Part shown: positions 1-6,857 of the stretch, piece after piece | Layout of the letters: each line of letters opens with the position of its first letter | How positions within the stretch are numbered: position 1 is the first letter of the stretch | Origin: CAVSLM01 sp963728895 | GTDB taxonomy: Bacteria > Pseudomonadota > Gammaproteobacteria > JBBQDK01 | NCBI GenBank assembly: GCA_963728895.1 | Contig: CAVSLM010000012.1 | Location: 118,753 to 182,752 of the forward strand | Length of the DNA: 64,000 nt | Direction of reading: 5' to 3' | Program-made: the position numbers and the translations under genes | The notes under the pieces: generated by a model | The model's input: only the letters and a program-made list of their open reading frames with translations | What the model was told of the DNA's origin: nothing | The model's database searches: none

Positions 1-245
1 CCGCGGCCTACTCCTGGCGCCAGCTGGCGGGCGCCGGCGCCCTGGCGGGAATCGGTTTCACCATGTCACTGTTCATCGCCGGCCAGGCCTTCCCCGCACC
101 CGAGGATTTCGCCGCGGCCAAGATCGCCGTGTTCTCCGCATCCGTGTTCTCCGCCCTGCTCGGTGTGGCCGTTCTGTGGCGCCCCGCCGCAGAGCCGGCC
201 GAGCTGCGCGCCGCTCCGGCCGCCGATTTCGGCACCCGCCTGTAA
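1..245 (+). CDS. nhaA: Na+/H+ antiporter NhaA, C-terminal end (partial)
   Basis: Only the last ~80 codons are inside the window; the reading frame runs in from the left edge (first full codon at base 3). The residues GALAGIGFTMSLFIAG, followed by a second hydrophobic stretch ending in FSALLGVAVLW, match the last two membrane helices of NhaA-type electroneutral/electrogenic sodium-proton antiporters, which export Na+ in exchange for H+ across the inner membrane. The stop codon TAA sits directly at the edge of a dispersed repeat (its TAA is followed by CCCGAAAATCTC), so the repeat inserted at, or supplies, the end of the gene. The start and most of the transporter lie outside the window. Confidence 0.85.
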   Translation, partial: AAYSWRQLAGAGALAGIGFTMSLFIAGQAFPAPEDFAAAKIAVFSASVFSALLGVAVLWRPAAEPAELRAAPAADFGTRL

Positions 246-332
246 CCCGAAAATCTCACCAGCATCCGGGAAACTGGCGGAACTCGCAGCCGGGCCGAAG
301 CGGAAGGGATAGCTGCAGCCCGGAAATCTCAG
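246..332. repeat. MITE-like dispersed repeat, copy 1 (short form)
   Basis: It begins CCCGAAAATCTCACCAGC right after the nhaA stop and ends near a second CCCGGAAATCTCAG. It holds the GGCGGAACTCGCAGCCGGG segment that recurs near 760, 1910 and 62,010. It is a shortened member of the family whose best intact copy is at 51350-51522. Confidence 0.6.
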
Positions 333-483
333 TAGTGCACTGTTTCATTCTGTTTGGAACCTGAGCGGCGATTGGCGCGAATGACCTTCGGCAGGATATC
401 GCGAGCGCTCCTGGTCCGGATGAATCGCCTGGGCCTGGTGTCGTGAATTGGCGATGTACTCGTCGATGGCGGTCACCAGCGCC

Positions 484-512
484 GTAGGGCGGATAAGCGC
501 AGCGCATCCGCC
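484..512. repeat. REP-like palindrome (GGCGGAT...ATCCGCC)
   Basis: GTA followed by GGCGGATAAGCGCAGCGC and ATCCGCC: 7-bp inverted arms around an inner self-complementary GCGCAGCGC. The same ~25 bp unit occurs at 666, 2791, 7330, 9189, 9436 and 9487. Bases 333-741 otherwise hold no convincing gene. Confidence 0.6.
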
Positions 513-665
513 ACCCAGCCACCTCTGGTTCAAAATCCGACTCCGCGACGCCCATTGGCTCCCTGATTCCCACGGCGCCTGATCCCCTTCGCGATCCACT
601 CAGCACGAGAAACTCGACGGGAGCGAAACGGCTTCGTGCACTCCTGACGCCGGCCGATCATGAAT

Positions 666-690
666 GGCGGATGCGCTGCGCTTATCCGCC
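666..690. repeat. REP-like palindrome, inverted copy
   Basis: GGCGGATGCGCTGCGC followed by TTATCCGCC, the reverse orientation of the unit at 484-512, again followed by CCTAC. Confidence 0.6.
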
Positions 691-741
691 CTACCTCCAT
701 GTGAAGGCTCAAATGTCTCGTCAAGAGTGCACCACTACACT

Positions 742-987
742 TAGCATCCCGGGAGCTGGCGGAACTCGCAGCCGGGCTGGAGCGAAAGTGTAGCCGCGGC
801 CACCCGTCGAGTGAAGACCAGCCAGGGCGAGCGAGGAACCACCTCTGCGGCGTAAGCCGCGTGTCATCGTTCGGTGGGATGGCGATGGCGATGGCGATGG
901 CGATGGCGATGGCGAAGAATGCCGGATGTTCCCCGCGATTCATTCACTTCCCACCAGCCGCTGGCCGGCTGGTGAGATTTCCGGAAT
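742..987. repeat. MITE-like dispersed repeat, copy 2 (long form)
   Basis: Left part TAGCATCCCGGGAGCTGGCG, middle GTGTCATCGTTCG, right part CATTCACTTCCCACCAGC, then GGCTGGTGAGATTTCCGG as the right terminal repeat. The order of blocks matches the copy at 51350-51522, but the left terminal repeat is eroded and the middle is enlarged by a hexanucleotide run (881-915). Confidence 0.6.
881..915. repeat. Hexanucleotide tandem repeat (GGCGAT)n
   Basis: Nearly six perfect copies of GGCGAT lie inside the MITE-like copy 2, at the point where other copies have only a short GATGGCG or GATCACG segment. Probably strand-slippage expansion. No reading frame through it looks like a gene. Confidence 0.85.
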
Positions 988-1068
988 GAGTGCACTTCCT
1001 CCGCCTATCACAAAAGGAGTTCCCCTCTCCCGCATTGCGCGAGAGAGGGACCGAAGACCGGCAAAGGG

Positions 1069-1097
1069 GTCGGCGGAGTCTTGGAGGCTCCGCCGAC
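1069..1097 (-). terminator. Hairpin downstream of peptide gene 1
   Basis: GTCGGCGGAG and CTCCGCCGAC form a perfect 10-bp stem with a 9-nt loop, ~20 bp past the stop of the minus-strand peptide gene. On the minus strand it is followed only by a short CCCTTTGCC stretch, so intrinsic termination is likely but not proven. Confidence 0.5.
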
Positions 1098-1116
1098 CCG
1101 GAGCGAAGCAAACTGC

Positions 1117-1401
1117 TTAGCCGAGGTAGAAGCCGCCGCCCAGGTTGATGTTGTTCTGCGCGCGCTGCGTCGGCTTGATCACGGACTTGATGTCGTCGGC
1201 GAAAGCAACGTTGTTGCCGTTCGCGTTCTCGATCTTCTGCACCTGCCCGATCTCCTGCGCGGCGCTGAAATCCACGCGGCTGCTGTAGGAGGAAAACACC
1301 GGGAACAGAGGCAGCGCCAGGCGGCCACCGCACACCGCGGTCATCGCCGCACCGTCCAGCTCCGTGGTCTTGCTCAGGTCCTTGATCATCAGCTTGGTCA
1401 T
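1117..1401 (-). CDS. Small double-glycine leader peptide, copy 1
   Basis: A 94-residue protein. The first ~26 residues (MTKLMIKDLSKTTELD, then GAAMTAVCGG) have the layout of a double-glycine leader: a hydrophilic start, an ELDxxAM motif and a terminal GG cleavage site as used by C39-peptidase ABC exporters. The predicted mature part (~68 residues) starts RLALPLFPVFSSYS and ends Asn/Gln/Gly-rich (RAQNNINLGGGFYLG); it has no cysteines. A GGAG box lies 8 nt before the ATG. The residue before GG is Cys here but Arg in copy 2. A sigma-54 promoter lies at 1479-1493. No C39 exporter or modification enzyme is in the window, so export route and activity are unknown. It could be bacteriocin-like, a signal peptide or a secreted structural peptide. 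Confidence 0.75.
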   Translation of the reverse strand: MTKLMIKDLSKTTELDGAAMTAVCGGRLALPLFPVFSSYSSRVDFSAAQEIGQVQKIENANGNNVAFADDIKSVIKPTQRAQNNINLGGGFYLG

Positions 1402-1478
1402 GGTCGTAATCTCCAGTATCAGTTCGTCGAAAGTGGGTTGGTGTCCTGCATGAGCCAGTTGCTCATGGCCGGGATAGA

Positions 1479-1493
1479 GCAGGCGCCGTGCCA
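1479..1493 (-). promoter_or_regulatory. Sigma-54 (-24/-12) promoter of peptide gene 1
   Basis: Read on the minus strand the sequence is TGGCACGGCGCCTGC: a perfect -24 box TGGCACG, GG-to-GC spacing of 10, and a near-consensus -12 box (CTGC for TTGC). It lies ~78 nt upstream of the ATG and is identical at 2446-2460 in the second unit, while the DNA between diverges. Confidence 0.75.
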
Positions 1494-1585
1494 GAACGTT
1501 GATCTACGGATGTTCTCGCGCAGACACAAACACTTGCCGCCCACACGCCGCGGGCCAGCACAGCCTGCAACCCACAAAATGACGG

Positions 1586-1597
1586 GTTCGATCGAAC
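1586..1597. promoter_or_regulatory. Palindrome GTTCGATCGAAC, candidate enhancer site 1
   Basis: A perfect 12-bp palindrome centred ~105 bp upstream of the -24/-12 promoter, the usual distance for binding of a sigma-54 activator. Preserved at the same distance in the second unit (2553-2564). Confidence 0.6.
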
Positions 1598-1875
1598 AGT
1601 TCGGAAGGCGATGTACGCCCTGAGACGTCAACCGCGGCGCCATCTCCCTCACTTCACTTCTGGAAGCTGACCAGGCTCCTCGTGCAGCGGAAAGTCGGTG
1701 GATGGCGACGAACCGTAACCGTCGGTCGTCGCGCATGGGCTCCACACCAACAAATGGGGCGGATCGATGGGGCCGCATCCTCCCGGCTCCGCTAGGAACG
1801 GCGATGCGGGACATGGGGATCGATGGGGTCAGACTCGATTGATCGGGGCTGAGGCTTCGGCTGCTGAGTTGCACT

Positions 1876-1949
1876 CCCGGTTCTGGCGGTTTCTCGCTCG
1901 CCCCGGCTGCCAATTCCGCCAGTTCCCGGGATGCTGGTGAGATTAGCAG
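1876..1949. repeat. MITE-like dispersed repeat, copy 3 (partial)
   Basis: CCCGGTTCTGGCGGTTTCTC ... CAATTCCGCCAGTTCCCGG, then GATGCTGGTGAGATTAGC. It matches the left half of the family in reverse orientation and forms the join between the two duplicated units. Confidence 0.6.
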
Positions 1950-2037
1950 GCTGAGCGCCCTTGCTCTGCCCATCACAAAAGGAGGTCCCCTCTCCCGCAT
2001 TGCGCGCGAGGGGGGCCGAAGAGTGGTAAAGGTGGGC

Positions 2038-2060
2038 GGCGGAGTCTTGGAGGCTCCGCC
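2038..2060 (-). terminator. Hairpin downstream of peptide gene 2
   Basis: GGCGGAG and CTCCGCC form the stem, with the same 9-nt loop as in unit 1; the outer base pairs of unit 1 are partly lost. It lies ~20 bp after the stop of the second peptide gene. Confidence 0.45.
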
Positions 2061-2081
2061 GACCCGGAGAGAAGCAACTGC

Positions 2082-2363
2082 TTAGTCGAAGTAGAGGCCG
2101 CCGAAATTGATGTTGTTCTGCGCGCGCTGCGTCGGCTTGATCACGGACTTGATGTCGTCGGCGAAAGCAACGTTGTTGCCGTTCGCGTTGTCGATCTTCT
2201 GCACCTGCCCGATCTCCTGCGCGGCGCTGAAATCCACGCGGCTGCTGTAGGAGGAAAACACCGGGAACAGAGGCAGCGCCAGGCGGCCACCGCGCACCGC
2301 GGTCATCGCCGCACCGTCCAGCTCCGTGCTCTTGCTCAGGTCCTTGATCATCAGCTTGGTCAT
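2082..2363 (-). CDS. Small double-glycine leader peptide, copy 2
   Basis: A 93-residue paralogue of the gene at 1117-1401, differing at only about ten positions, most in the last six residues (NFGGLYFD). Its leader ends GAAMTAVRGG, with the Arg usual before the glycine pair in such leaders, so this copy is probably the ancestral or functional form. The predicted mature peptide begins RLALPLFPVFSSYS and carries ANGNNVAFADDIKSVIKPTQ. It has the same GGAG ribosome site, -24/-12 promoter (2446-2460) and upstream palindrome (2553-2564) as copy 1. The family resembles short proteobacterial proteins with an ELDxxAMxxVRGG leader; I know of no established function. Export by a C39-peptidase transporter encoded elsewhere is inference. 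Confidence 0.8.
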   Translation of the reverse strand: MTKLMIKDLSKSTELDGAAMTAVRGGRLALPLFPVFSSYSSRVDFSAAQEIGQVQKIDNANGNNVAFADDIKSVIKPTQRAQNNINFGGLYFD

Positions 2364-2445
2364 GGTCGTAATCTCCAGTATCAGTTCATCGTAAGTGGGT
2401 TGGTTTGGTGTCCTGCATGAGCCAGTTGCTCATGTCCCGGATAGA

Positions 2446-2460
2446 GCAGGCGCCGTGCCA
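2446..2460 (-). promoter_or_regulatory. Sigma-54 (-24/-12) promoter of peptide gene 2
   Basis: The minus strand reads TGGCACGGCGCCTGC, identical to the box upstream of copy 1 and ~83 nt from the ATG. Confidence 0.75.
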
Positions 2461-2552
2461 GATGTCGATCTACGGATTATTCTTACGTAAGCACAGGGAC
2501 TTGTGTCCCGCCGGCCGCCAGCAGGCACAGCCTGCAACGCACCAGATGACGG

Positions 2553-2564
2553 GTTCGATCGAAC
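2553..2564. promoter_or_regulatory. Palindrome GTTCGATCGAAC, candidate enhancer site 2
   Basis: Perfect palindrome centred ~105 bp upstream of the second -24/-12 promoter, the same spacing as in the first unit. Confidence 0.6.
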
Positions 2565-2787
2565 GGTTTGCAAGCCGGTGTACGCCATGAGACGTCAACC
2601 ACGGTGCCGTCTCCCTCACCTCACTTCACTTCCGCAAACTCACCAGGCTTTTGCCGCAGCGGAAAGTCTCGTGGATGGCAGCGAATCGTCGCTGGTCACA
2701 CATCAGTGGCGCCCGAACAGATCGTCCCTCCGCGGGCGCTGCCGCATCCTGCAGTTTCCGGTTCAAGTTGCGGCGCGGACGTCAATG

Positions 2788-2815
2788 TAGGATGGATAAG
2801 CGCAGCGCATCCATC
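2788..2815. repeat. REP-like palindrome (GATGGAT...ATCCATC)
   Basis: GTAGATGGAT-type variant of the unit at 484-512: arms GATGGAT/ATCCATC show compensatory changes on both sides that keep the stem. Confidence 0.6.
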
Positions 2816-3047
2816 ATCACCGCCCACCCACCACCCGACTCGGAACGGCGGATGCCCTGTAGAGAAGGGGAGGACCGATGGGGACCGAAGGGGTCAGACT
2901 CGATTGATCGAGGCTGGGACTTCGACTGCTGAGTTGCACCACGCGCAGTCCGTGCGTATCGGACCGTAGGCCAGCGCCCCGCCCACCAGGGTCCGGAGCA
3001 GACTTTCCCACCCGCTGAAGAGCATCTGCTCCATGCATCCCTCCGTC

Positions 3048-3104
3048 GCCGAACGCTGAGGGTCAGGGGCGCTGCGAAGCCTCGCCGGCACCCCTTTGTT
3101 GGCC
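3048..3104 (-). other. attC-like recombination site (end of GNAT cassette)
   Basis: On the minus strand the site runs from GGCCAAC to GTTCGGC and encloses an inner stem GGGGTGC/GCGCCCC with a CGA/TCG top. The outer boxes depart from the RYYYAAC/GTTRRRY consensus at one position each. It overlaps the end of the acetyltransferase frame, whose conserved part ends exactly where the site begins. Confidence 0.45.
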
Positions 3105-3611
3105 ATCCGCCTTGAATCCCTCATGGAACGTGACTTCGCCGTGCGGAACGTGCCCGTCGAAAGTCAGTGCGAGGAAGACTTCCCGTGGAACTCCCTGGTG
3201 GACAAATCCCGGCAGGTTCGCGAAGCCGAGCTTCTTGTAGTACTCGGGATGCCCCACGAGACAACAGCCGCCCGCCTGCATGCCCTTCAGTCGTGACAAT
3301 CCTTCCTGGATGAGGGCCTTGCCAATGCCCTGGCGCTGGTATTCCGGCAGGACCGCAACAGGCCCCAGTCCGTACCAGCCATTTGTGCCGTTCGAAATAG
3401 TCACAGGCGAGAACGCGATGTGCCCGATGACACGGCCATCCGATTCCGCGACGAGGGAAACCGTAAGAGTCCCGGCGGCACGCAGCGCCTCGATGATGAA
3501 CTGCTCAGTGTGGTTGCTGATCTCCAACGTCTGGAACGCTGCAATGGTCACATCGCTGATGGCTTCGATATCGTCGTTCGTCTCGTTCCTGATGCGGATG
3601 CGTGAACTCAT
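3063..3611 (-). CDS. GNAT family N-acetyltransferase
   Basis: A 182-residue protein with the GNAT fold pattern. Residues 6-25 (RIRNETNDDIEAISDVTIAA) form the first strand and helix. GLGPVAVLPEYQRQGIGKAL carries motif A, including the acetyl-CoA pyrophosphate loop QRQGIG. HPEYYKKLGF is the late motif typical of YhbS-type acetyltransferases. It transfers an acetyl group from acetyl-CoA to an unknown amine. The ATG at 3611 was chosen because it starts the domain; an upstream in-frame extension to 3737 overlaps the neighbour and has no family match. The last ~15 residues run into an attC-like site. GNAT proteins are common integron cassettes, and the position in a minus-strand cassette row fits that. 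Confidence 0.8.
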   Translation of the reverse strand: MSSRIRIRNETNDDIEAISDVTIAAFQTLEISNHTEQFIIEALRAAGTLTVSLVAESDGRVIGHIAFSPVTISNGTNGWYGLGPVAVLPEYQRQGIGKALIQEGLSRLKGMQAGGCCLVGHPEYYKKLGFANLPGFVHQGVPREVFLALTFDGHVPHGEVTFHEGFKADGQQRGAGEASQRP

Positions 3612-3623
3612 GATTTCGGTCTT

Positions 3624-3656
3624 CAAACGCCCCAGCTCAGGAACAGGTTGTTGGGC
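3624..3656 (-). other. Truncated attC-like site
   Basis: On the minus strand, right after the stop of the metallo-hydrolase remnant, comes GACGCCCAACAACCTG, then TGAGCTGGGGCGTTTG. One clean RYYYAAC box (GCCCAAC) and a GGGGCGTTT end are present but the inner hairpin is missing. Possibly a deleted attC. Confidence 0.3.
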
Positions 3657-3661
3657 GTCGT

Positions 3662-4153
3662 TCACGTACAGATCGCATCCGCAAGGGCGCGAAGGAGCTT
3701 CGCGCCGTCTCTGCGCCATGCACTCCCGTGCATGCACGCGAGCGTGGTCGGGTCAGTTGCAGCCAGCCTCTCCAGCATCTGGCGCGCATTCTTGGTGTGA
3801 GAGAAATAGTCCATTTGGTGACGGAACGCTTCGCTTGGCCCGAGGATGTCAGATTCGGTAATGGCCGGGTTGTCGGAACCACCCTGCGTGAACAGATCGC
3901 CGCACAGAAGCGTACGGGTTCGTCCCTCCATGATGAAGCCGCATTCCCACGCGTGCGGCAGGTGCGGTGCGTCAAACCAGCGCATCGCGTGCTTGCCGAG
4001 CGAGACTGACTCACCGTCCGCGAGCGCGCGAGGCGGTCGGTCCGCGAGGTCGTTGCTCGCCACCATCGCCGCAACGGTTCCGCACAGCGGCGCTGCCTGC
4101 GGCGCAACAGCAAGCCATTCGTTGAGCGCCCCGCACTCGTCGGCCTCGACGTG
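3662..4153 (-). pseudogene. Metallo-beta-lactamase-fold hydrolase, N-terminally truncated
   Basis: About 164 residues of a metallo-hydrolase remain. PHLPHAWECGFIMEGRTRTL followed by LLCGDLFTQGG contains the late metal-ligand region (HAWE and CGDLF) of MBL-fold proteins of the flavodiiron/ODP-like group, and the end carries LACMHGSAW, a typical last-histidine motif. The N-terminal half with the HxHxDH site is absent: the frame instead runs into a ~110 bp inverted-repeat element (4154-4264) and an IS1182-like fragment. The remnant ends directly at a damaged attC-like site, so it may once have been a cassette gene. No function is expected. Confidence 0.65.
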
Positions 4154-4264
4154 GAAATCGGGGGACAGTTTACTCAATCCATGAATAGTCCCGCGCTCCC
4201 CACGGTCAGTAGGCCGTCCCGTCAGCTGAATCCCCAACAATTGAGTAAACTGTCCCCAAATTAC
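4154..4264. mobile_element. ~110 bp inverted-repeat element, copy 1
   Basis: Outer arms GGGGACAGTTTACT (4161) and AGTAAACTGTCCCC (to 4257), extended by GAAATCG and AAATTACCG. The middle (ATGAATAGTCCCGCGCTCCC onward) is almost identical to the copy at 5904-6021. It carries no transposase. GGGGACAG-type ends resemble the palindromes that flank REP-associated transposases, so a non-autonomous element is likely. Confidence 0.65.
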
Positions 4265-4480
4265 CGCATAGGCACGATCTTCAGCAGCAGCGCCGGATCG
4301 TAGGCTGGGCGGCCGTAACGTCGTTTCGTAGCGTCGTGGAAGACCGAAAGGTCCAGCTCGTGATCGATCAGGTAACTGAGGGTGTACTCGAAGATGTCGG
4401 CAGAATCTGCTCCCGAAGTAATCGGGGTCATCTTGATCCGCTCGTAGCAGTGGATCGTTATAGCGGGCCATCCCAATCCC
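4261..4480 (-). pseudogene. IS1182-like transposase, N-terminal fragment
   Basis: The minus strand encodes FEYTLSYLIDHELDLSVF, then a segment ending YGRPAYDPALLLKIV: the conserved N-terminal block of IS1182-type (DUF772) transposases. The usual first residues (MARYN) occur in another frame at about 4470, so there is a frameshift between them. The frame ends within a few codons of KIV, where the inverted-repeat element begins. No DDE catalytic domain remains. Confidence 0.65.
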
Positions 4481-4559
4481 TGATGGTCCGCTAATCGTCA
4501 TTCATCACGTTCTGGCACAGCGGACGCGCGAATTATAGGGCGAAATCGGCTTTTCTACG

Positions 4560-4634
4560 ACTCAACGCGCCGGCTCAGGGGCGCACAACAGCGCAGCGCC
4601 GCTGTTGCGCGTCCCCTGCAGCCTGAAGTTGGGC
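4560..4634 (-). other. attC site (downstream of HEPN cassette gene)
   Basis: On the minus strand: GCCCAAC at the start, GTTGAGT at the end, both fitting RYYYAAC/GTTRRRY. Between them an imperfect stem pairs CAGGGGACGCGCAACAGCG with the later CGCTGTTGTGCGCCCCTG, with unpaired bases as typical for attC. The stop codon of the HEPN gene lies only 3 nt before the first box. Confidence 0.8.
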
Positions 4635-4637
4635 GTC

Positions 4638-5484
4638 CTACACCACTTTCCTCTGGAGCAGAGCCCCATCAATCTCTTCGGAGACATCGCGAACCGCGTC
4701 GATAGCATCCCGAACGTATGTCGCTGTGACAGGGATTCGGTCGCCATCCTTTAACGAGCCGTCCCATCCACTCCAGGAATCGTCTTGACACCGATGATCC
4801 ATTGTGCACCACGAGATGCCGCACCTCGACCGCTTCAAGGAGTTTTCTATAGTGCGACGTTTGCCGATCAACAGTGACACCGAAGCGTCGCTCCAGGTAC
4901 TCCGTGACACCAGATAGGCCCGAGAAGCTAGCATCGTACACCTGCTTCTCGACAGCACGGGCGAGCGCCTCGTCCAGATCCTTCGATGAGAGAAGGTCGT
5001 GGACTTTTAGGCTTGCATCTGACATGGCGCCTGGATTCTTCCTGAGACTTTTACGTAGTACTGCCGTCAGATATAGCTCGAACGCATCAACAGTCTTGCA
5101 TAAGAGCATCTCAAGCCATACCGCTCTTACGTCCTCGAAGAGGCTGCGGGAAGATGAAGTTTGCGAGAGCCTCTTAAACTTGAGCAAGTCCCGCTGCACA
5201 CGCTGAACTTGTCTTGTCGTGTAACGATCGCCCTTTGCACTCGGATGGGATCTGGCAAGAGAAACGAACGACTCGACGAAATCCGGAAGGACCCTCGAAA
5301 CATAGGACTGCAGCACGAACATTGACTGAAGGCGGTACAACCTCAGCCAAAGCTCCGCCCACTCAATTGTTGCGCCGAGCCCAGGCGGTCGGCGGTCGGG
5401 TCGTGGAGGTGCGGAGCGCTTGGCGACGCGAAAACGCCGCAGGAATGCTCGTAGCCTGCGGCGTTTTGGTGTCCAACGGTTCAT
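4638..5484 (-). pseudogene. HEPN-like cassette protein, frameshifted
   Basis: About 275 residues if one frameshift near 4770 is bridged; the first part reads FVLQSYVSRVLPDFVESFVS ... EVRHLVVHNGSSVSRRFLEW, the last part DGSLKDGDRIPVTATYVRDA ... LLQRKVV. RHLVVH fits the RX4-6H signature of HEPN domains, which in many defence and toxin proteins is an RNase active site. The ATG at 5484 is 24 nt from the attC core GTTGGGC, as usual in integron cassettes; an inner ATG at 5322 is where the helical region begins. The gene fills one cassette between attC sites at 4560 and 5509, on the minus strand. Bases here look less GC-rich than the core genes. Assignment to HEPN rests on motif and helical character only. 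Confidence 0.6.
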
Positions 5485-5508
5485 TTACCTACCGAGTCTG
5501 CTCGGGAC

Positions 5509-5572
5509 GCCCAACAGCTAAGCATTTGTCCGTTGTGCGCAGTCCAGCATGACGGACAAATGTCTGTTGGAC
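5509..5572 (-). other. attC site (upstream of HEPN cassette gene)
   Basis: On the minus strand: GTCCAAC, a stem CATTTGTCCGT/ACGGACAAATG, then GTTGGGC. The GTTGGGC core matches the GCCCAAC at the far end of the HEPN cassette, as expected for one circularised cassette. Bases 5573-5903 that follow hold no recognisable gene. Confidence 0.8.
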
Positions 5573-5903
5573 TAAGCCGCTCCACTGCGGAGGTTTGGTC
5601 CACGCGCGAGCCCTCTTCTATTTAGAGGGGATTGTATTGCGGCGGGACGAGGTTGTCGAAGCCGCGGCGCCCGGTGGGTGCGGTCCTGAGCGGCGCGGCG
5701 CGCGTCGTCGCGGTGCGATTGCGCGGTTCCGGCGGATGCTTTGACAATGTCATTGGGCCGTTTTTCACGTTCGGCACGAGCGCGCTCCCAGGCCGTCCGG
5801 CGGCCTGTCGGAAGTGAACTGCTGGACGGCGTTGGTGCTGCGCTACGTTTTGCGTGCTCCACCTCCGTCGTCGCGTTTCGGGTCCAGAGCGGCGATCACC
5901 CGG

Positions 5904-6021
5904 GAAATCGGGGGACAGTTTACTTTTTACTCAATCCATGAATAGTCCCGCGCTCCCCACGGTCAGTAGGCCGTCCCGTCAGCTGAATCCCCAACAATTG
6001 AGTAAACTGTCCCCGAATTAC
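5904..6021. mobile_element. ~110 bp inverted-repeat element, copy 2
   Basis: Same terminal arms (GGGGACAGTTTACT at 5911, AGTAAACTGTCCCC to 6014) and the same core as copy 1, apart from a 7-base TTTTTAC-type insertion near the left arm. It is joined directly to an IS91-like fragment. Confidence 0.65.
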
Positions 6022-6023
6022 CG

Positions 6024-6266
6024 GCGGGCGAAGACTTCCTGTGGCTAATCCTGCAACACGTGCTGCCCAAGGGCTTTCGCCGCGTGCGCGATTACGGCTT
6101 TCTCCATGGCAACGGCAAGCGCATCCTGGCCGTGGTGCAGTTCGCGCTACACGTGATGATTGCCGCCGCGGCGCCGAAACCGCGGCCGCCCGTGCCCTGT
6201 CCGACCTGTCGCTGCCCCATGCACGTGCTAGCTGTGATCTCTGCCAGTCCCCCTCGTTCCGGATAG
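6024..6266 (+). pseudogene. IS91-family transposase, C-terminal fragment
   Basis: The frame reads GEDFLWLILQHVLPKGFRRV, then RDYGFLHGNGKRILAVVQ, and ends with a CPTCRCPMHV zinc-ribbon. This is the conserved C-terminal end of IS91/ISCR rolling-circle transposases. The catalytic HUH/Y2 region is absent; the fragment starts at the edge of the inverted-repeat element. The 200 bp beyond it (6267-6475) hold nothing I recognise. Confidence 0.75.
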
Positions 6267-6475
6267 CCGCACATCGGGTGCAACGACTTCCATTCACTTG
6301 CACAGGAGACCCGCTCGCCCTGATGCCACAACGTTGATTCGGCATTGGCTTCCCAATGGCCAAGGCCTGCGCTCGCCTCGCAAACAAGTTCCTGCCGTAC
6401 CGAGTGCTCCGGCAAGCGAACTCCCGAAAAGATATTTGCCCATAAATAGCTCGCCTCAAACTCAGTGGCGGGCTC

Positions 6476-6530
6476 GTCCAACACACGGATCAGATCGCGG
6501 CTGCGCGCGATCTATCCTTATTCGTTATGT
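6476..6530 (-). other. attC site (downstream of membrane-protein cassette)
   Basis: On the minus strand: ACATAAC, an imperfect stem GGATAGATCGCG/CGCGATCTGATCC, then GTTGGAC. The TAA stop of the membrane-protein gene is inside the ACATAAC box, which is the complement of the GTTATGT core at the other end of that cassette. Confidence 0.65.
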
Positions 6531-6785
6531 TGCATTTTGCTCTTCTCGGTATTTCCGGTTTGCTTCACGGATAAGGGAAACCACGCAATAGATAAAGAGC
6601 CCGAGAAATAATACCGTTAAGGCCAAAGCACTGTATGTCCAATGCGCCGCCCGATCGGGAGGCCAGCGCTCTGGCGCTGCGGCGCTAAGCCAGGCATAAA
6701 ACACAACGCTACCGCCGGCGTAAAAGGTGGCAGGCACCGACAAGAGCAAGGCAACCCATAGAAATATTTTTCTTCGCTTAGTCAT
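6525..6785 (-). CDS. Small two-helix membrane protein (integron cassette gene)
   Basis: An 86-residue protein with two clear membrane segments: residues ~7-30 (IFLWVALLLSVPATFYAGGS) and ~50-68 (YSALALTVLFLGLFIYCVVS), joined by a hydrophilic loop, with charged ends (MTKRRK and REANRKYREEQ). I do not recognise a family. The ATG is 7 nt after the attC core GTTATGT, with no good ribosome site, and the stop codon TAA lies within the next core ACATAAC; this tight fit is what shows it is a cassette gene. Lower G+C than the chromosomal core. Function unknown. Confidence 0.65.
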   Translation of the reverse strand: MTKRRKIFLWVALLLSVPATFYAGGSVVFYAWLSAAAPERWPPDRAAHWTYSALALTVLFLGLFIYCVVSLIREANRKYREEQNAT

Positions 6786-6791
6786 GGTGCA

Positions 6792-6857
6792 ACATAACAG
6801 TGATTGGACGGCAAACTGCCGTGATAAAATGCGGCATCCTGCCGTTCATCTCTGACG
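6792..6857 (-). other. Degenerate attC-like site (upstream of membrane-protein cassette)
   Basis: On the minus strand it ends in GTTATGT, preceded by arms AGAGATGAACGGCA and TGCCGTCCAATCACT that pair with a few unpaired bases, around an inner GCCG/CGGC. No clear RYYYAAC box at the far end. Bases 6858-7329 hold only the tail of some unidentified frame ending YAAGVR at 7247 and a partial GGGGACAG arm at 7060. Confidence 0.4.

Larger units (their letters stand above)
969..2938. repeat. Tandem duplication of a ~1 kb peptide-gene unit
   Basis: Unit 1 (about 969-1930) and unit 2 (about 1932-2938) share, in the same order, a GCTGGTGAGATT end, the motif ATCACAAAAGGAG, CCCCTCTCCCGCATTGCGCG, a GC-rich hairpin, the peptide gene, its -24/-12 promoter, the palindrome GTTCGATCGAAC, and a closing GGGGTCAGACTCGATTGATC segment. 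Differences are scattered substitutions and small indels, so the duplication is not very recent. Selection appears strongest on the peptide frames and promoter boxes. Confidence 0.85.

Noticed and set aside
1419..1466. A 15-codon upstream frame (MSNWLMQDTNPLSTN) before peptide gene 1
   Set aside because: Its counterpart in unit 2 has a different ending through a shift (MSNWLMQDTKPTHLR), and its ATG falls at the predicted transcript start, so it is probably not translated.
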